From the NCBI RefSeq assembly GCF_009905375.1, contig NC_133649.1:227685275-227749274 (forward strand): 64,000 bases of DNA. The letters are read 5' to 3'. Both the position numbers and the translations under genes were made by a program. A model generated the notes under the pieces. That model ran no database searches. It saw only the letters and a list, made by a program, of their open reading frames with translations, and was not told the origin of the DNA. Of the stretch, positions 1 to 8,971 are shown one piece after another. The stretch comes from Apium graveolens (taxonomy: Eukaryota; Streptophyta; Magnoliopsida; Apiales; Apiaceae). The first letter of the stretch is position 1. The number at the start of each line of letters is the position of its first letter.

Positions 1-809
1 GTAGAAGCAATTACCTCACCTACCTGAGGTGCATTCATGATTGGTAAATATACCAATGGCACACTGTTGTTGAGATCCATTCTCAATAAATCTGCAAGAA
101 CTCTTTTCTCTTGTGCCCAGCACTTGAGTTTATTATTCTCATTGATTATGACCAAACCTTCAGCAACATGGTTAGCCAATAACATAAAGAATCTAGCATA
201 ATAGATGTTATTAGGTTTATTAGCTTTGTTACCTAATCTAGTACCCAATTCTAGCATCACATAGTTGCTAAGGTTAAAATACCTATCAGAAACAAGCATA
301 TAGAGCATATTAACAAGAGATGAAGTTATGGCATCAAAATTACTAATTTTCCCAGAGAAAACCTTTATAAAGGCATCCCCAAGAAAACTCCATTCTTTCC
401 TAAGGCCTTTTCTTCTAATACTCCCTAAACTAGCAGAGTTAAGAGAATAACCTATGGAATCTAACATGGTAGATACATCATTATCAGTGTGTGGTGTCAT
501 GGCATTGTTCTCAGGTAATTTAAAACATGCTTGTAAATCATCACAGTTAATACAGTGATTTTTACCTTTGAGAGTGAAGGAGATAGTCATATCTATGGAG
601 TTGAACTCAGCAGTTGTCCAAATCTCCTCAACTACTTCACAGTAAATCGTTGGGGCTTCCAGCATTGCATAGCTAAGTTTACAGTTTTTGATGAAGTCCA
701 TCATTTTGTGATAGTCTGAATGGGCTTCATTCTTTTCTACCAAAGCTATGAAATTGTTCTTCTCATAGATGAACCCAGATTGAGACATAATTTTCACGAC
801 TGGTGCCAT
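1..809 (-). CDS. Env-like / 'putative plant transposon' ORF after copia pol, truncated by window edge
   Basis: An uninterrupted minus-strand frame of 269 codons starts at the ATG at 809-807 (MAPVVKIMSQSGFIYEKNN) and is still open at position 1. Similar pieces occur in element 2 (34696 onward; both contain YYARFFMLLANH). It has no protease, integrase, RT or RNase H motif and no evident signal peptide in its first 60 residues. Position after pol matches the third ORF called env-like in Sireviruses, but nothing here proves a membrane protein. The pattern of an aromatic-Cys stretch, about 25 residues, a short beta-type run, then LP also appears in the ORF at 62895-64000, so both may share one plant-transposon domain. 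A TATA box lies 114 bp upstream, suggesting its own transcript. Confidence 0.75.
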   Translation of the reverse strand, partial: MAPVVKIMSQSGFIYEKNNFIALVEKNEAHSDYHKMMDFIKNCKLSYAMLEAPTIYCEVVEEIWTTAEFNSIDMTISFTLKGKNHCINCDDLQACFKLPENNAMTPHTDNDVSTMLDSIGYSLNSASLGSIRRKGLRKEWSFLGDAFIKVFSGKISNFDAITSSLVNMLYMLVSDRYFNLSNYVMLELGTRLGNKANKPNNIYYARFFMLLANHVAEGLVIINENNKLKCWAQEKRVLADLLRMDLNNSVPLVYLPIMNAPQVGEVIAS

Positions 810-916
810 TGTTGTGAGTAGAAATTGCAGAGAATAACTTGAAGGTTTTGCAGAGAGAAAATGGTAAATGCTTGAAATTTTAAGAAAGCGTAAAGTAAAA
901 ATGAAAAATCAGAAGG

Positions 917-925
917 GCTTATATG
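917..925 (-). promoter_or_regulatory. Internal TATA box upstream of env-like ORF, element 1
   Basis: The minus strand reads GCATATAAGC here. The first T of TATAA (923) is 114 bp before the A of the env-like ATG (809), followed by a CT-rich leader. The corresponding box in element 2 (34581) lies 115 bp before its ATG. Conserved spacing in a diverged family supports a real promoter; transcription itself is inferred. Confidence 0.6.
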
Positions 926-1060
926 CTTTCAAAAAAAAAAAAAATTAGTAAAAGATTAATCAATAAGTATATGTTAGTGAATTTCAGCCGTTTAAGAATA
1001 AACTGTAAGTATTCTAACAACTACCTTTAAAACCAATACATACAGATGTATGTATGAGTA

Positions 1061-1275
1061 TCAACGGTTAAGAAAATAGAATCAACGGCTGTGAAACACC
1101 TGAATCGACTGATGTGACATTTCAACGGATAAGGCAAATTGTCATCCGTTGAAAGGTACTTCAGTTTTATCCGTTGACGGATAAAAATTCCAGAAATGTA
1201 TTTGTCTTTCAACGGATAATGAATATCCGTTGATAGAGCAATTTTGACTTTCAACGGATAGGAAACATCCGTTGA
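1061..1275. repeat. Cluster of TCAACGGAT/ATCCGTTGA motifs with hairpin pairs
   Basis: Exact 9-bp copies start at 1122, 1144, 1169, 1209, 1225, 1251 and 1267, with degenerate copies at 1061 and 1082. Three pairs face each other as perfect inverted repeats: 1122/1144 (13-nt spacer), 1209/1225 (7-nt spacer) and 1251/1267 (7-nt spacer). They lie just upstream, in transcription sense, of the internal TATA box. Confidence 0.9.
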
Positions 1276-1360
1276 TGGTATAAACTTTGTTAAAAGTCAA
1301 ATTTGTTCTAGCAACTAATATATTTTAGGCTTCAATTCAAATTGCAATAAAGATTGAATT

Positions 1361-4300
1361 TTAAAAGTAATTAAGCATACCTAGCTCACTTACTAATCTT
1401 GTGAATGTTGATTCATCAAGTGGCTTGGTAAATATGTCTGCAATTTGTTGTTCACTTGGAACAAAATGTAGTTCCACTGTACCATTCATGACATGCTCCC
1501 TAATGAAGTGGTACTTGATATCAATGTGCTTGGTTCTTGAGTGCTGTACAGGATTCTCTGTTATGGCTATGGCACTTGTGTTGTCACAAAAGATAGGAAT
1601 TCTATCAACATGAAGTCCATAGTCAAGGAGTTGATTTCTCATCCATAACACTTGAGAGCAGCAACTTCCAGCAGCAATGTATTCAGCCTCAGCTGTAGAA
1701 GTAGAGACTGAATTTTGCTTTTTGCTAAACCATGATACAAGCTTGTTTCCCAGGAATTGGCAGGAGCCTGTTGTACTTTTCCTGTCTATTTTGCAACCTG
1801 CATAGTCTGCATCTGAATAACCAATTATATCAAAGCCAGATTCTCTAGGATACCAAATACCTAAATTTGGTGTACCCTTGAGATATCTGAAAATCCTTTT
1901 GATAGCTATTAAGTGAGACTCCCTAGGATCAGCTTGAAATCTAGCACACAGACATGTAGCAAACATTATATCTGGTCTGCTAGCAGTTAAATATAAAAGT
2001 GAACCAACCATGCCTCTATAACTTGTAATGTCCACAGACCTTTCAGTCTTATTTAATTCAAGTTTGGTGGCAGTGGCCATGGGAGTTTTTGCAGATGAAC
2101 ATTCCATTAAGTCAAACTTCTTTAAAAGATCATGAATATATTTAGTTTGACTAATGAAAATTCCATTACTAACTTGTTTAATTTGTAAACCAAGAAAATA
2201 GGTTAGTTCTCCCATAAGGCTCATTTCATAATTACTTTGCATTAGCTTAGCAAACTTTTTACAAAGTTTATCATCTTTAGAACCAAATATTATGTCGTCT
2301 ACATAAATTTGAACAAGTATACTAGAGCCATTAACATTCCTAAAGAAGAGAGTTTTATCAACAGTACCTCTAGTGAAGTGATTCTCCAAAAGAAATTTTG
2401 ATAAGGTTTCATACCAGGCTCTAGGTGCTTGCTTCAGTCCATAGAGTGCTTTCAACAGATAATATACATAGTCTGGAAAATTTGGATCTTCAAATCCTGG
2501 AGGTTGACTTACATAGACTTCTTCCTCTAATTTCCCATTTAGAAATGCACTCTTGACATCCATTTGATAGACTTTGAAATTGGCATGAGCTGCATAGGCT
2601 AGAAAAATTCTGATGGCTTCAAGTCTTGCAACAGGAGCATATGTCTCATCAAAATCTATTCCCTCTTGCTGAGAATAGCCTTTAGCAACCAATCTGGCTT
2701 TATTCCTTATGATAATGCCATTTTCATCCATCTTGTTTCTGAATACCCATTTTGTGTCAATAGGATTCTTGTTCTTTGGTTTGGGTACCAGCTTCCAAAC
2801 TTGGTTTCTCTCAAATTGGTTTAGCTCTTCCTGCATAGCTAATATCCAATCTGGATCCAATAAGGCTTCTTCCACTTTCTTAGGTTCCTCCTGAGATAGA
2901 AAACTACTATACAGACATTCATCTTGAGTAGCTCTTCTTGTTTGCACTTTAGATGATGCATCACCAATGATCAGTTCAAAGGGATGATTCTTGGTCCATT
3001 TCCTTTGAAGTGGAAGATGTGCTCTAGATGAGGTGGCCTCAGTATTGTCATGATGTGAGACAGAGTGTTGACTAGTTGAAACTCCCCCTGAGTTGTTGGT
3101 CCTTTGCAGGGAACTTGGAGTTCTATCAACTGATGATGTAAATCGATTATCCGTTGATAAACTATGATCAACGGATGCTTCATTTAGTACTTCAACGGAT
3201 GATACACCATGTCTTTCAACGGATACTGCATTGCCTCTATCAACGGATGCAGAATTCTGACTTTCAATGGATGCAGTATTTTGTGCATTATCCAAGGGCA
3301 TGTTTTGAATCCCTTTTGAAGTGTTATCTCCATCAGTCTCCTCTTCACTATCATCACAATATATCTCAATGTTGTCAAATTTGAGTCTCTCATATTGTCC
3401 CTCATCTGTTAGTCCATCAATCTTTTTATCATCAAACACAACATGCACAGATTCCATAACAATGTTGGTTCTTAGATTGTAGACCCTATAAGATTTTCCA
3501 GCTGAATAACCAACAAATATCCCTTCATCAGCCTTTGCATCAAACTTCCCTTTATGGTCAGATTGATTCCTTAGTATAAAGCATTTACATCCAAAGACAT
3601 GAAGAAAGTTTAGAGTTGGTTTTCTTCTCTTGAACAACTGATAAGGAGTCATGCCTTTAGCTTGATTGATCAAAGAGATATTTTGAGTGAAACAGGCACA
3701 ATTAACAGCTTCAGCCCAGAAATATGTTGGTAACTTTGATTCTTCAAGCATTGTTCTGGCAGCCTCAATTAAAGATCTGTTCTTTCTTTCAACTACCCCA
3801 TTTTGCTGAGGTGTTCTTGGAGCTGAGAACTCATGCATGATTCCATTTTCTTCACAGAACAGCCTCATTGATAAATTCTTGAACTCAGTTCCATTGTCAC
3901 TCCTGATATTCCTAACCTTCAGGTCAGGATGATTATTGACTTGCCTGATGTGATTGATAATGATTTCACTTGCTTCATTCTTTGATCCAAGAAAATAGAC
4001 CCATGAAAACTTTGAGAAATCATCTACAATCACTAAGCAATATCTTTTTCTTGCAATTGACAATACATTGACTGGTCCAAACAAATCCATATGTAGCAGC
4101 TGTAATGGTTCATCAATTGTTGTTTCAAGCTTCTTTTTGAATGATGCTTTCCTTTGTTTGCCTTTCTGACAAGCATCACACAAACCATCCCTTGAGAATT
4201 CAACAAGAGGAATTCCTCTTACTAGGTCCTTTTTGACTAGATCATTCATTGTCTTGAAATTCAAATGGGATAGCTTCTTGTGCCATAGCCAACTCTCAAC

Positions 4301-4714
4301 TGAACTTGCTTTGCTGAAGAGACAAGTAATAGATTCTGCATTTGCAGAGTTGAAGTCAGCTAAGTACACATTTCCTTTTCTAACTCCAGTTAGAACCACT
4401 TTGTTGTCTTTCTTACTAGTGACAATACAGGCTTCAGAATTGAAGGAAACTGTATTCCCTTTATCACATAGTTGACTGATGCTCAGTAAGTTATGTTTGA
4501 GACCATCAACTAATGCAACTTCATCAATGATGACATTCCTTGTTGAAATCAAGCCATATCCCATAGTAAACCCTTTGCTGTCATCTCCAAAGGTTATGCT
4601 AGGGCCAGCTCTTTCCTTAAACTCTGTGAGCAGGGAGAAATCTCCTGTCATGTGTCTTGAACAGCCACTGTCCAAGTACCATAGATTTCTTCTATTTCCC
4701 TGCACACCATAAAA
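1361..4714 (-). CDS. pol: Copia pol polyprotein (PR-INT-RT-RH), element 1, intact
   Basis: This polyprotein supplies protease, integrase, reverse transcriptase and RNase H for the element's cytoplasmic particle and integration. Numbered from a GTG at 4705, the protease DSG is at 12-14, the integrase zinc site is H142/H147/C176/C179, and the integrase triad is D207, D270, E306 (35 residues between the last two, the D,D35E pattern). RT has D716 in QMDVKSAF and YVDD at 801-804. RNase H has D965, E1006 and D1041. All are present and no stop interrupts about 1114 codons, so pol looks functional although gag is broken. The frame opens just after a TGA at 4717-4715 and has no ATG near its start, so it must be expressed by frameshift, readthrough or splicing from gag. 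Residues 478-517 hold an eight-residue repeat encoded by the short DNA motif. Confidence 0.95.
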   Translation of the reverse strand, partial: FYGVQGNRRNLWYLDSGCSRHMTGDFSLLTEFKERAGPSITFGDDSKGFTMGYGLISTRNVIIDEVALVDGLKHNLLSISQLCDKGNTVSFNSEACIVTSKKDNKVVLTGVRKGNVYLADFNSANAESITCLFSKASSVESWLWHKKLSHLNFKTMNDLVKKDLVRGIPLVEFSRDGLCDACQKGKQRKASFKKKLETTIDEPLQLLHMDLFGPVNVLSIARKRYCLVIVDDFSKFSWVYFLGSKNEASEIIINHIRQVNNHPDLKVRNIRSDNGTEFKNLSMRLFCEENGIMHEFSAPRTPQQNGVVERKNRSLIEAARTMLEESKLPTYFWAEAVNCACFTQNISLINQAKGMTPYQLFKRRKPTLNFLHVFGCKCFILRNQSDHKGKFDAKADEGIFVGYSAGKSYRVYNLRTNIVMESVHVVFDDKKIDGLTDEGQYERLKFDNIEIYCDDSEEETDGDNTSKGIQNMPLDNAQNTASIESQNSASVDRGNAVSVERHGVSSVEVLNEASVDHSLSTDNRFTSSVDRTPSSLQRTNNSGGVSTSQHSVSHHDNTEATSSRAHLPLQRKWTKNHPFELIIGDASSKVQTRRATQDECLYSSFLSQEEPKKVEEALLDPDWILAMQEELNQFERNQVWKLVPKPKNKNPIDTKWVFRNKMDENGIIIRNKARLVAKGYSQQEGIDFDETYAPVARLEAIRIFLAYAAHANFKVYQMDVKSAFLNGKLEEEVYVSQPPGFEDPNFPDYVYYLLKALYGLKQAPRAWYETLSKFLLENHFTRGTVDKTLFFRNVNGSSILVQIYVDDIIFGSKDDKLCKKFAKLMQSNYEMSLMGELTYFLGLQIKQVSNGIFISQTKYIHDLLKKFDLMECSSAKTPMATATKLELNKTERSVDITSYRGMVGSLLYLTASRPDIMFATCLCARFQADPRESHLIAIKRIFRYLKGTPNLGIWYPRESGFDIIGYSDADYAGCKIDRKSTTGSCQFLGNKLVSWFSKKQNSVSTSTAEAEYIAAGSCCSQVLWMRNQLLDYGLHVDRIPIFCDNTSAIAITENPVQHSRTKHIDIKYHFIREHVMNGTVELHFVPSEQQIADIFTKPLDESTFTRLVSELGMLNYF
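3149..3272 (-). repeat. 24-bp periodic motif repeat inside pol (octapeptide repeat)
   Basis: TCAACGGAT copies on the + strand start at 3168, 3192, 3216 and 3240, with a TCAATGGAT variant at 3264. They are exactly 24 bp apart, and an opposite-strand copy sits at 3149. On the coding strand they give an eight-residue repeat with the core S-[VI]-[DE], each copy in the same frame, in the acidic linker between integrase and RT. Confidence 0.9.
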
Positions 4715-4721
4715 TCAATCA
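4695..4721 (-). promoter_or_regulatory. Gag/pol junction: stop, frame change and GTGTGCAGGG motif
   Basis: Gag ends at a TGA (4721-4719) right after WVPKSN. The pol frame opens 4 nt later in a different frame, and GTGTGCAGGGAAA precedes the protease. Element 2 (30893-30930) and element 3 (about 24124-24107) also have a stop after WVPK and a TGCAGGG before the DSG protease. The conserved arrangement looks like a 3' splice site or recoding site; the mechanism is inferred. Confidence 0.5.
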
Positions 4722-5420
4722 ATTTGATTTTGGTACCCAAGTTTCCTTGGGTCCATTCTTGTTAGCCTTTCTCCTAGACTTCATTCCTCCTGCATCTCTA
4801 GAATTAGGTAACTTTGAGTCAACCTTGGTCTTGGATGTAGTTGGTTGAGGTGTAGGGTTAGTCACAGAATCATTTAGCACATTTGGAATATGATAAGGCA
4901 TGGATTGTGCATACATGTTATTCCACATAGGCATATTGTATGGCATTTGAGGCATACTAAATGCAGCAAGATAAGGATTGTTAAAATATGGCATGTTTGC
5001 AAAATGTGCATAAGGATTCTGTTGAGACATAGTAGGCATAGCATGTAGAGATGATGCAGACATGTTAGGCATGGAAGAGGGTACAGTTATGGGGGTTTTC
5101 TTAAGAGATTTGCAATTAGCAGATAGATGATTAACACTACTACAATGCACACAGCTTTTTCTAGGAGCATACCTATCAGGTGTGTAATTGTTATGTTTGT
5201 TAACACCTACCTTCCCATTTCTGTTAGATTTTCTTTTAGTTTCCTTTTTATTCTCAACCATCTTGAGCCTATTATTTAACTGTTCTAAGGTCATGTGCCC
5301 TATATTCACCTTACTGACATCTTTGGATGTGCTTGCTTCTTCTTTAACAAAGTTCTTGGAAGTTGAACCAAACTTTTTGTTGAGTTTCTTTAGATTTTCA
5401 CTATTAGAAACATCTGCCTG
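4719..5420 (-). pseudogene. gag: Gag C-terminal part, element 1 (after frameshift)
   Basis: This is the continuation of Gag in another frame. It runs through LNKKFGSTSKNF and NIGHMTLEQLNNRLKMVENK to a second zinc knuckle of C-x2-C-x4-H-x4-C form (CVHCSSVNHLSANC), then a Met/Pro/Asn-rich stretch with repeated MP dipeptides, and ends WVPKSN at a TGA (4721-4719). It is separated from the preceding Gag segment by one extra A in the A-run at 5421-5424 (coding strand), so Gag is broken here. Element 2 carries a similar segment at 30300-30900. Confidence 0.8.
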
Positions 5421-6591
5421 TTTTAATTTGAGGAACCTTCAACGGATGCTCATTTTCTTCCTTCAACGGATAACCTTCATCATCCGTTGATTCCACATCC
5501 GTTGACAGCCCATCAATTAATTCCAGTTTCTTTTTGTTTTTATCCCATGCAGTTTCACAGAATGATTCAATTCCTTGGACCTTGGCAATTTGAGCACTAA
5601 CATCCCTAGATGTTTTCCAGGCTTTAATCACCTCTTGCTCTCTCTTTAATTGATTAGAAAGTATTTCTACTTTCTTAATAGATTCAGCTAGTTCATTCTC
5701 AACAGATATACAATGCAGCTTGGTTTTCTCTAGGTCAATCAACTTATCTTCTAACATAGCATTTCTATTACTTAAAAACAGATTGTTCTCTTTAATCCTA
5801 CTATTTTCTTTAGCAAGAGATTTAAGAGACACACGCAAATGATACAATTCAGTAGACATGTCATTAAAAGCATCATTGCACTCTTCTTTAGTAAGTTGTG
5901 TTACATCAGTAGTGATTACCTGAGTTGTTACCTGATTTCTTGATGAACTAACTTCATTTTCCTCAGAATCAGCCATGAGAGCTAAGTTGACATACTCCAC
6001 ATCTTCATTCTCTTCCTCTCCATCAGCTGCCCAATCTTTTTCTTGAGTAATGAAAGCCCTTTCTTTTTGCTTGAGCAGATCAAAATATTTCTTCTTGTAA
6101 TCTACTTGGTCAAATTTCTTCTTTTCAGAAGTTGGCTTTCTGCACTCACTTGCAAAGTGTCCACTTATACCACAATTGAAACACTTGAACTTTGATTTGT
6201 CCACCATGTTCTTATGAGGTTTAGTGGCTCTAGTGTTTTTCTTAAACTTCATCTTTGCAAATCTCCTGGACAGAAATGCAAGATGCTCATCAACACTATC
6301 AGAGTCATCTTGACTGGAGTTGTCTTCATTCTCAGCAACTTGCTCTTTTCCTTTGCTTGATTCCTGATATCTTGTACCATCTTTGGAGTTTGATGTAGAT
6401 CTCACAGTTTCTTGTCTGCATTCCCTCTCATTTTCAGCTACCAATGCAACTGAACTTCCTTTCTTTCTCCCCTTCTCCAATACCTCATCCTGTTCCAACT
6501 CTAGTTCATAAGTCTTCAAGATTCCATATAATCTTTCAAGAGTGAAGTCCTTATAATCCTGAGAGTTTCTTAAGGAGACAGTCATGGGTTT
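5404..6591 (-). pseudogene. gag: Gag middle part with zinc knuckle and coiled coil, element 1
   Basis: From the ATG at 6585, residues 132-150 hold a CCHC knuckle (C135, C138, H143, C148) for RNA binding in the particle. About residues 235-340 form a heptad-rich, Leu/Lys/Glu-rich coiled coil of the type seen in Sirevirus Gag. The segment follows the N-terminal Gag domain in the same frame, separated only by a TAG codon at 6594-6592. Its own end at 5404 is caused by a single-base insertion at 5421-5424, after which the true sequence continues in another frame. The last coding stretch contains four copies of the 9-bp motif. Confidence 0.85.
5439..5505. repeat. Motif cluster inside gag, element 1
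   Basis: TCAACGGAT lies at 5439 and 5463 (24 bp apart, as in pol) and ATCCGTTGA at 5482 and 5497. The coding strand reads them as STD/VES and YPLK/HPLK peptides depending on orientation. Element 2 has matching TCGACGGAT-type copies at the same place in its gag (30120-30205). Confidence 0.85.
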
Positions 6592-7146
6592 CTATTCCTT
6601 TGGCAAGGATCTTAAGAATTTAAGATTTGAATCCTTCACCTGGTACACTCTACCATACAGCTTCAATCCATTCAACAGCTTTTGGAATCTGTTAAATGTG
6701 TCATTTAAAGATTCATTTTCTTCAAAATGAAAATACTCATACTGTTGAATGAGAAGCTGCATCTTGTTCTCTTTTACTTGTTCTGTACCTTCACACAGCA
6801 GCTGAACTGTGTCCCAAACCTCTTTGGCAGTTGAGCAATTTATCACATTATCAAACATATCCTTGTCAAGACCATTAAACAAAATGTTCATAGCCTTCTT
6901 ATCCTTGTGGACTTCTTCTGTGTCTTCCATTGTCCATTCTGCTCTAGGTTTTGGAATGGATTGACCAACAGCAATTGTGGCCGTAGCAACTGTGGCTACT
7001 TTGTGGGGAATGTGAGGACCATTCTCAATACAGTTTACATAACCTTCATCTTGGGAGAGTAGATGAAGGTGCATTTTCACCTTCCAGTGGTGATAACTGT
7101 CTCTGTCAAGAACTGGGATTTTTACTCCAATATCCTTCTTACTCAT
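6592..7146 (-). CDS. gag: Gag N-terminal (UBN2-like) domain, element 1
   Basis: The ORF starts at the ATG at 7146, 48 bp inside the PBS, which fits a copia leader. It encodes 184 residues with the copia Gag pattern: a Trp-containing start (YHHWKVKMHLHL), an EVWDTVQLLCEGTEQVKENK helix, then FNRFQKLLNGLKLYGR and ending RSLPKE. It ends at TAG (6594-6592), where element 2 has TGG (Trp) in the sequence KEWK, so this is probably a nonsense mutation rather than a natural terminus. Downstream Gag continues in the same frame. Confidence 0.85.
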   Translation of the reverse strand: MSKKDIGVKIPVLDRDSYHHWKVKMHLHLLSQDEGYVNCIENGPHIPHKVATVATATIAVGQSIPKPRAEWTMEDTEEVHKDKKAMNILFNGLDKDMFDNVINCSTAKEVWDTVQLLCEGTEQVKENKMQLLIQQYEYFHFEENESLNDTFNRFQKLLNGLKLYGRVYQVKDSNLKFLRSLPKE

Positions 7147-7193
7147 CTTTGTTAGATTCCAAGATCTTTAAACTCTTTGTTTGTCAAGAGCCT

Positions 7194-7205
7194 GCTCTGA
7201 TACCA
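7194..7205 (-). promoter_or_regulatory. Primer binding site (initiator Met tRNA), element 1
   Basis: The minus strand reads TGGTATCAGAGC, the sequence complementary to the 3' end of plant initiator-Met tRNA. It is 2 nt from the inner end of the LTR at 7208 and fixes the element's orientation. Confidence 0.95.
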
Positions 7206-7563
7206 ATTGTTATTTCTAGAGAACTAACAATGAGATTTACAGAAGGGGGGTTGAATGTAAATCTCAAAACTTTTTCAAGTTTTGAGCAGTTTATAAAGAC
7301 TGTGTGTTCAAGATGAACAAGTGTGTGAATTGCTTTAAGCTGATACAGACAGATATATATTCAAACACAAATGTAAAGAACACAATAAACCTTTAAAAAC
7401 TTTTCTGGTGGATTTGTTGTTCCACCAGAGATGGTATTTCAGAAATTCTGTGATCTAAGAATTTGATCACAGCTGCATCCTAGTACAAACTAGATAATTT
7501 TTCTCTCAAGATTTTTCTAAACAGCTCTGGAAAAATTCTCATCTAATTACTAGCTACTACTTG

Positions 7564-7573
7564 GTTTATATAT
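7564..7573 (-). promoter_or_regulatory. LTR TATA box, element 1
   Basis: The minus strand reads GGTAATATATAAACCAAG. The same box occurs in the element 6 LTR (17175-17182) and, as TATTATATAAACCAAG, in the element 2 LTR (28053-28060). The motif array lies about 240 bp upstream. Confidence 0.65.
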
Positions 7574-7810
7574 TACCAAGTTTACAAGTGAAGACAAGGA
7601 TATATAAAATAATAAAGTAAGATCTCCACTTGTTTCTTCTCCAGTTCACTCCAGTACTTTGTTGACTTAATGTCTCTTTATACTAGAGTAGAACGGCTGC
7701 TTTTTCTGATGTTCCTGAAATTAGGCTGCCACATTTTAGTTATCTCTGTTCACCCACGTGCCTCTGTTTGTAGGTACAACTACCACTTATCAACGGTTAA
7801 TCAACAGAAC

Positions 7811-8146
7811 ATCCGTTGAAGCTTTCATCCGTTGATGCACTCATCCGTTGAAGGATTTTATCCGTTGAAGCTTTAGAGACATCCGTTGAAGCTTAGCTTC
7901 TCATCCGTTGAAGGTCTTTAAGTCATCCGTTGATACCACTTCATTTATACAAAATTACAAGGCATGAAATATTTACAATTGGCCTTCCTATCTGCATATC
8001 TTCTAGTAGTCAACATGACTCATAGTTTCTCTCAACTTCTAAGAATTACATCTTAAATACATAGACTGAAATATGCTACAACACTAGACTTATTTCTAAG
8101 TAAAGCTACACCATCAACGGATAGCCAAAGTGGTCTTATCCGTTGA
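7811..8146. repeat. LTR motif array, element 1 (7 direct copies plus one hairpin pair)
   Basis: ATCCGTTGA starts at 7811, 7827, 7843, 7860, 7881, 7903 and 7924, all in one orientation and 16-22 bp apart. A facing pair lies at 8114 (TCAACGGAT) and 8138 (ATCCGTTGA) with a 15-nt spacer. A degenerate TCAACGGTT lies at 7790. Confidence 0.92.
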
Positions 8147-8221
8147 GGCTACAGACACTGAATTTCTACTTAAGTGTTTTGTTAAACATATCATCAAACT
8201 AATGCACATATATTCCTAACA

Positions 8222-8551
8222 CTCACCCTTGCAACCTGTTATGTATATATGTCGCAGATGCCTAGAAGACCATACAGATAGACCCGTGTTCCCACCCCTT
8301 CAGGACCCGGCTCCTTAGAGGTAGCGTATATCAGGCCAAATGTTGTCTGATGAGTTGTTGAGTAAAGCTAGAATGTGTCAGACTTTTGAATAAATGGGTT
8401 GTAATAATGTGAACCTGAATCGTACTTGAACCTAGATCGGATCTTGGTTCGGGGTCGAATTAGCATATAATAATAATAATCTTGTTGTTTATATTTCTGG
8501 TGTTTGTGTTGAGTGACGTCAACTCCTGACCCCGGGGTTGAGGCTGTCACA
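8222..8551 (+). mobile_element. 3' end of an older LTR, truncated by element 1
   Basis: The segment ends GGGGTTGAGGCTGTCACA at 8551, a typical LTR terminus ending CA, next to Helitron sequence. Its left side is cut by element 1. GC-rich dinucleotides and the end sequence suggest Ty3/gypsy, but no internal domain is present to prove it. No gene is seen. Confidence 0.45.
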
Positions 8552-8620
8552 TTTGTCACATATCCAACATAGTATCGATGGGAAGGCTATGAGAAGTGTT
8601 GGTATCACCGACAATAAAAA

Positions 8621-8929
8621 GTGGATGTTGTTGGGCGTATGATTGTTGCGCACCCTTCATTTGGAGAACACTTCTATATGCGCTTGTTATTAAACACTGT
8701 AGCTGGAGAAACGAGTTTTGAGGATATTAGAACTGTGGACGGAATAATTTATGAGACATACAAGGAAGCTTGCTTTCGCAGAGGACTTTTGGAATCAGGT
8801 AATGAGTGGAATATAACACTTGAAGAGGCGGAAATATTTTCTAATGCTGCGCATTTACAAGACCTATTTGTCACATTATTGATTTTTAGTGAAGTTTCAA
8901 ACCCTGCTAAACTTTGGGAGAGACATTAG
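8621..8929 (+). pseudogene. Helitron helicase, N-proximal fragment
   Basis: The frame reads HPSFGEHFYMRLLLNTVAG, TSFEDIRTVDGIIYETYKEAC and LFVTLLIFSEVSNPAKLWE. These match the conserved block preceding the helicase core in plant Helitron proteins (usually HPSSGERYYLRLLL..., SFEDLRTVDG, LFVTILLFC). It stops at a TAG (8927-8929) that interrupts the protein before the next block in a different frame, so the gene is dead here. Confidence 0.8.
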
Positions 8930-8971
8930 GAGAATTTTTCCGACGATGTAGAGTACAAACGGAGAAAAGTT

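Larger units (their letters stand above)
810..1360 (-). other. Non-coding spacer between pol and env-like ORF of element 1
   Basis: No coding potential is evident. Reading on the minus strand it holds a cluster of TCAACGGAT-type inverted repeats (1275-1061), a poly-T run (about 944-931), a TATA box (923-919) and a CT-rich leader before the ATG at 809. Element 2 has the same layout between its pol and env-like ORF. Confidence 0.8.
1..8221 (-). mobile_element. Element 1: Ty1/copia (Sirevirus-type) retrotransposon, 3' end off window
   Basis: Read on the minus strand the order is 5' LTR (8221-7208), initiator-Met PBS (7205-7194), gag (7146-4719), pol (4714-1361), a non-coding segment with short inverted repeats and a TATA box, then an env-like ORF from 809 past the left edge. 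Pol domains run protease, integrase, reverse transcriptase, RNase H, which is the copia order. A long coiled-coil Gag and an additional ORF after pol are known features of the Sirevirus (SIRE/Maximus) lineage; placing it there is inference. The element inserted into an older LTR whose remnant starts at 8222, so CTCAC (8222-8226) should be one copy of its target duplication. The 3' LTR is outside the window. Confidence 0.9.
7208..8221 (-). repeat. 5' LTR of element 1 (1014 bp)
   Basis: On the minus strand it starts TGTTAGGAATATATG (8221) and ends AACA at 7208, next to the PBS, giving TG...CA ends. It carries ten motif copies (one degenerate), a TATA-like box at 7573-7564 and a second candidate at 7684-7677. 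The LTR at 16461-17266 is from the same family in the opposite orientation. Confidence 0.93.

Noticed and set aside
1401..5490. Plus-strand ORFs of 60-100 codons opposite pol and gag
   Set aside because: They are shadows of the minus-strand polyprotein frames.
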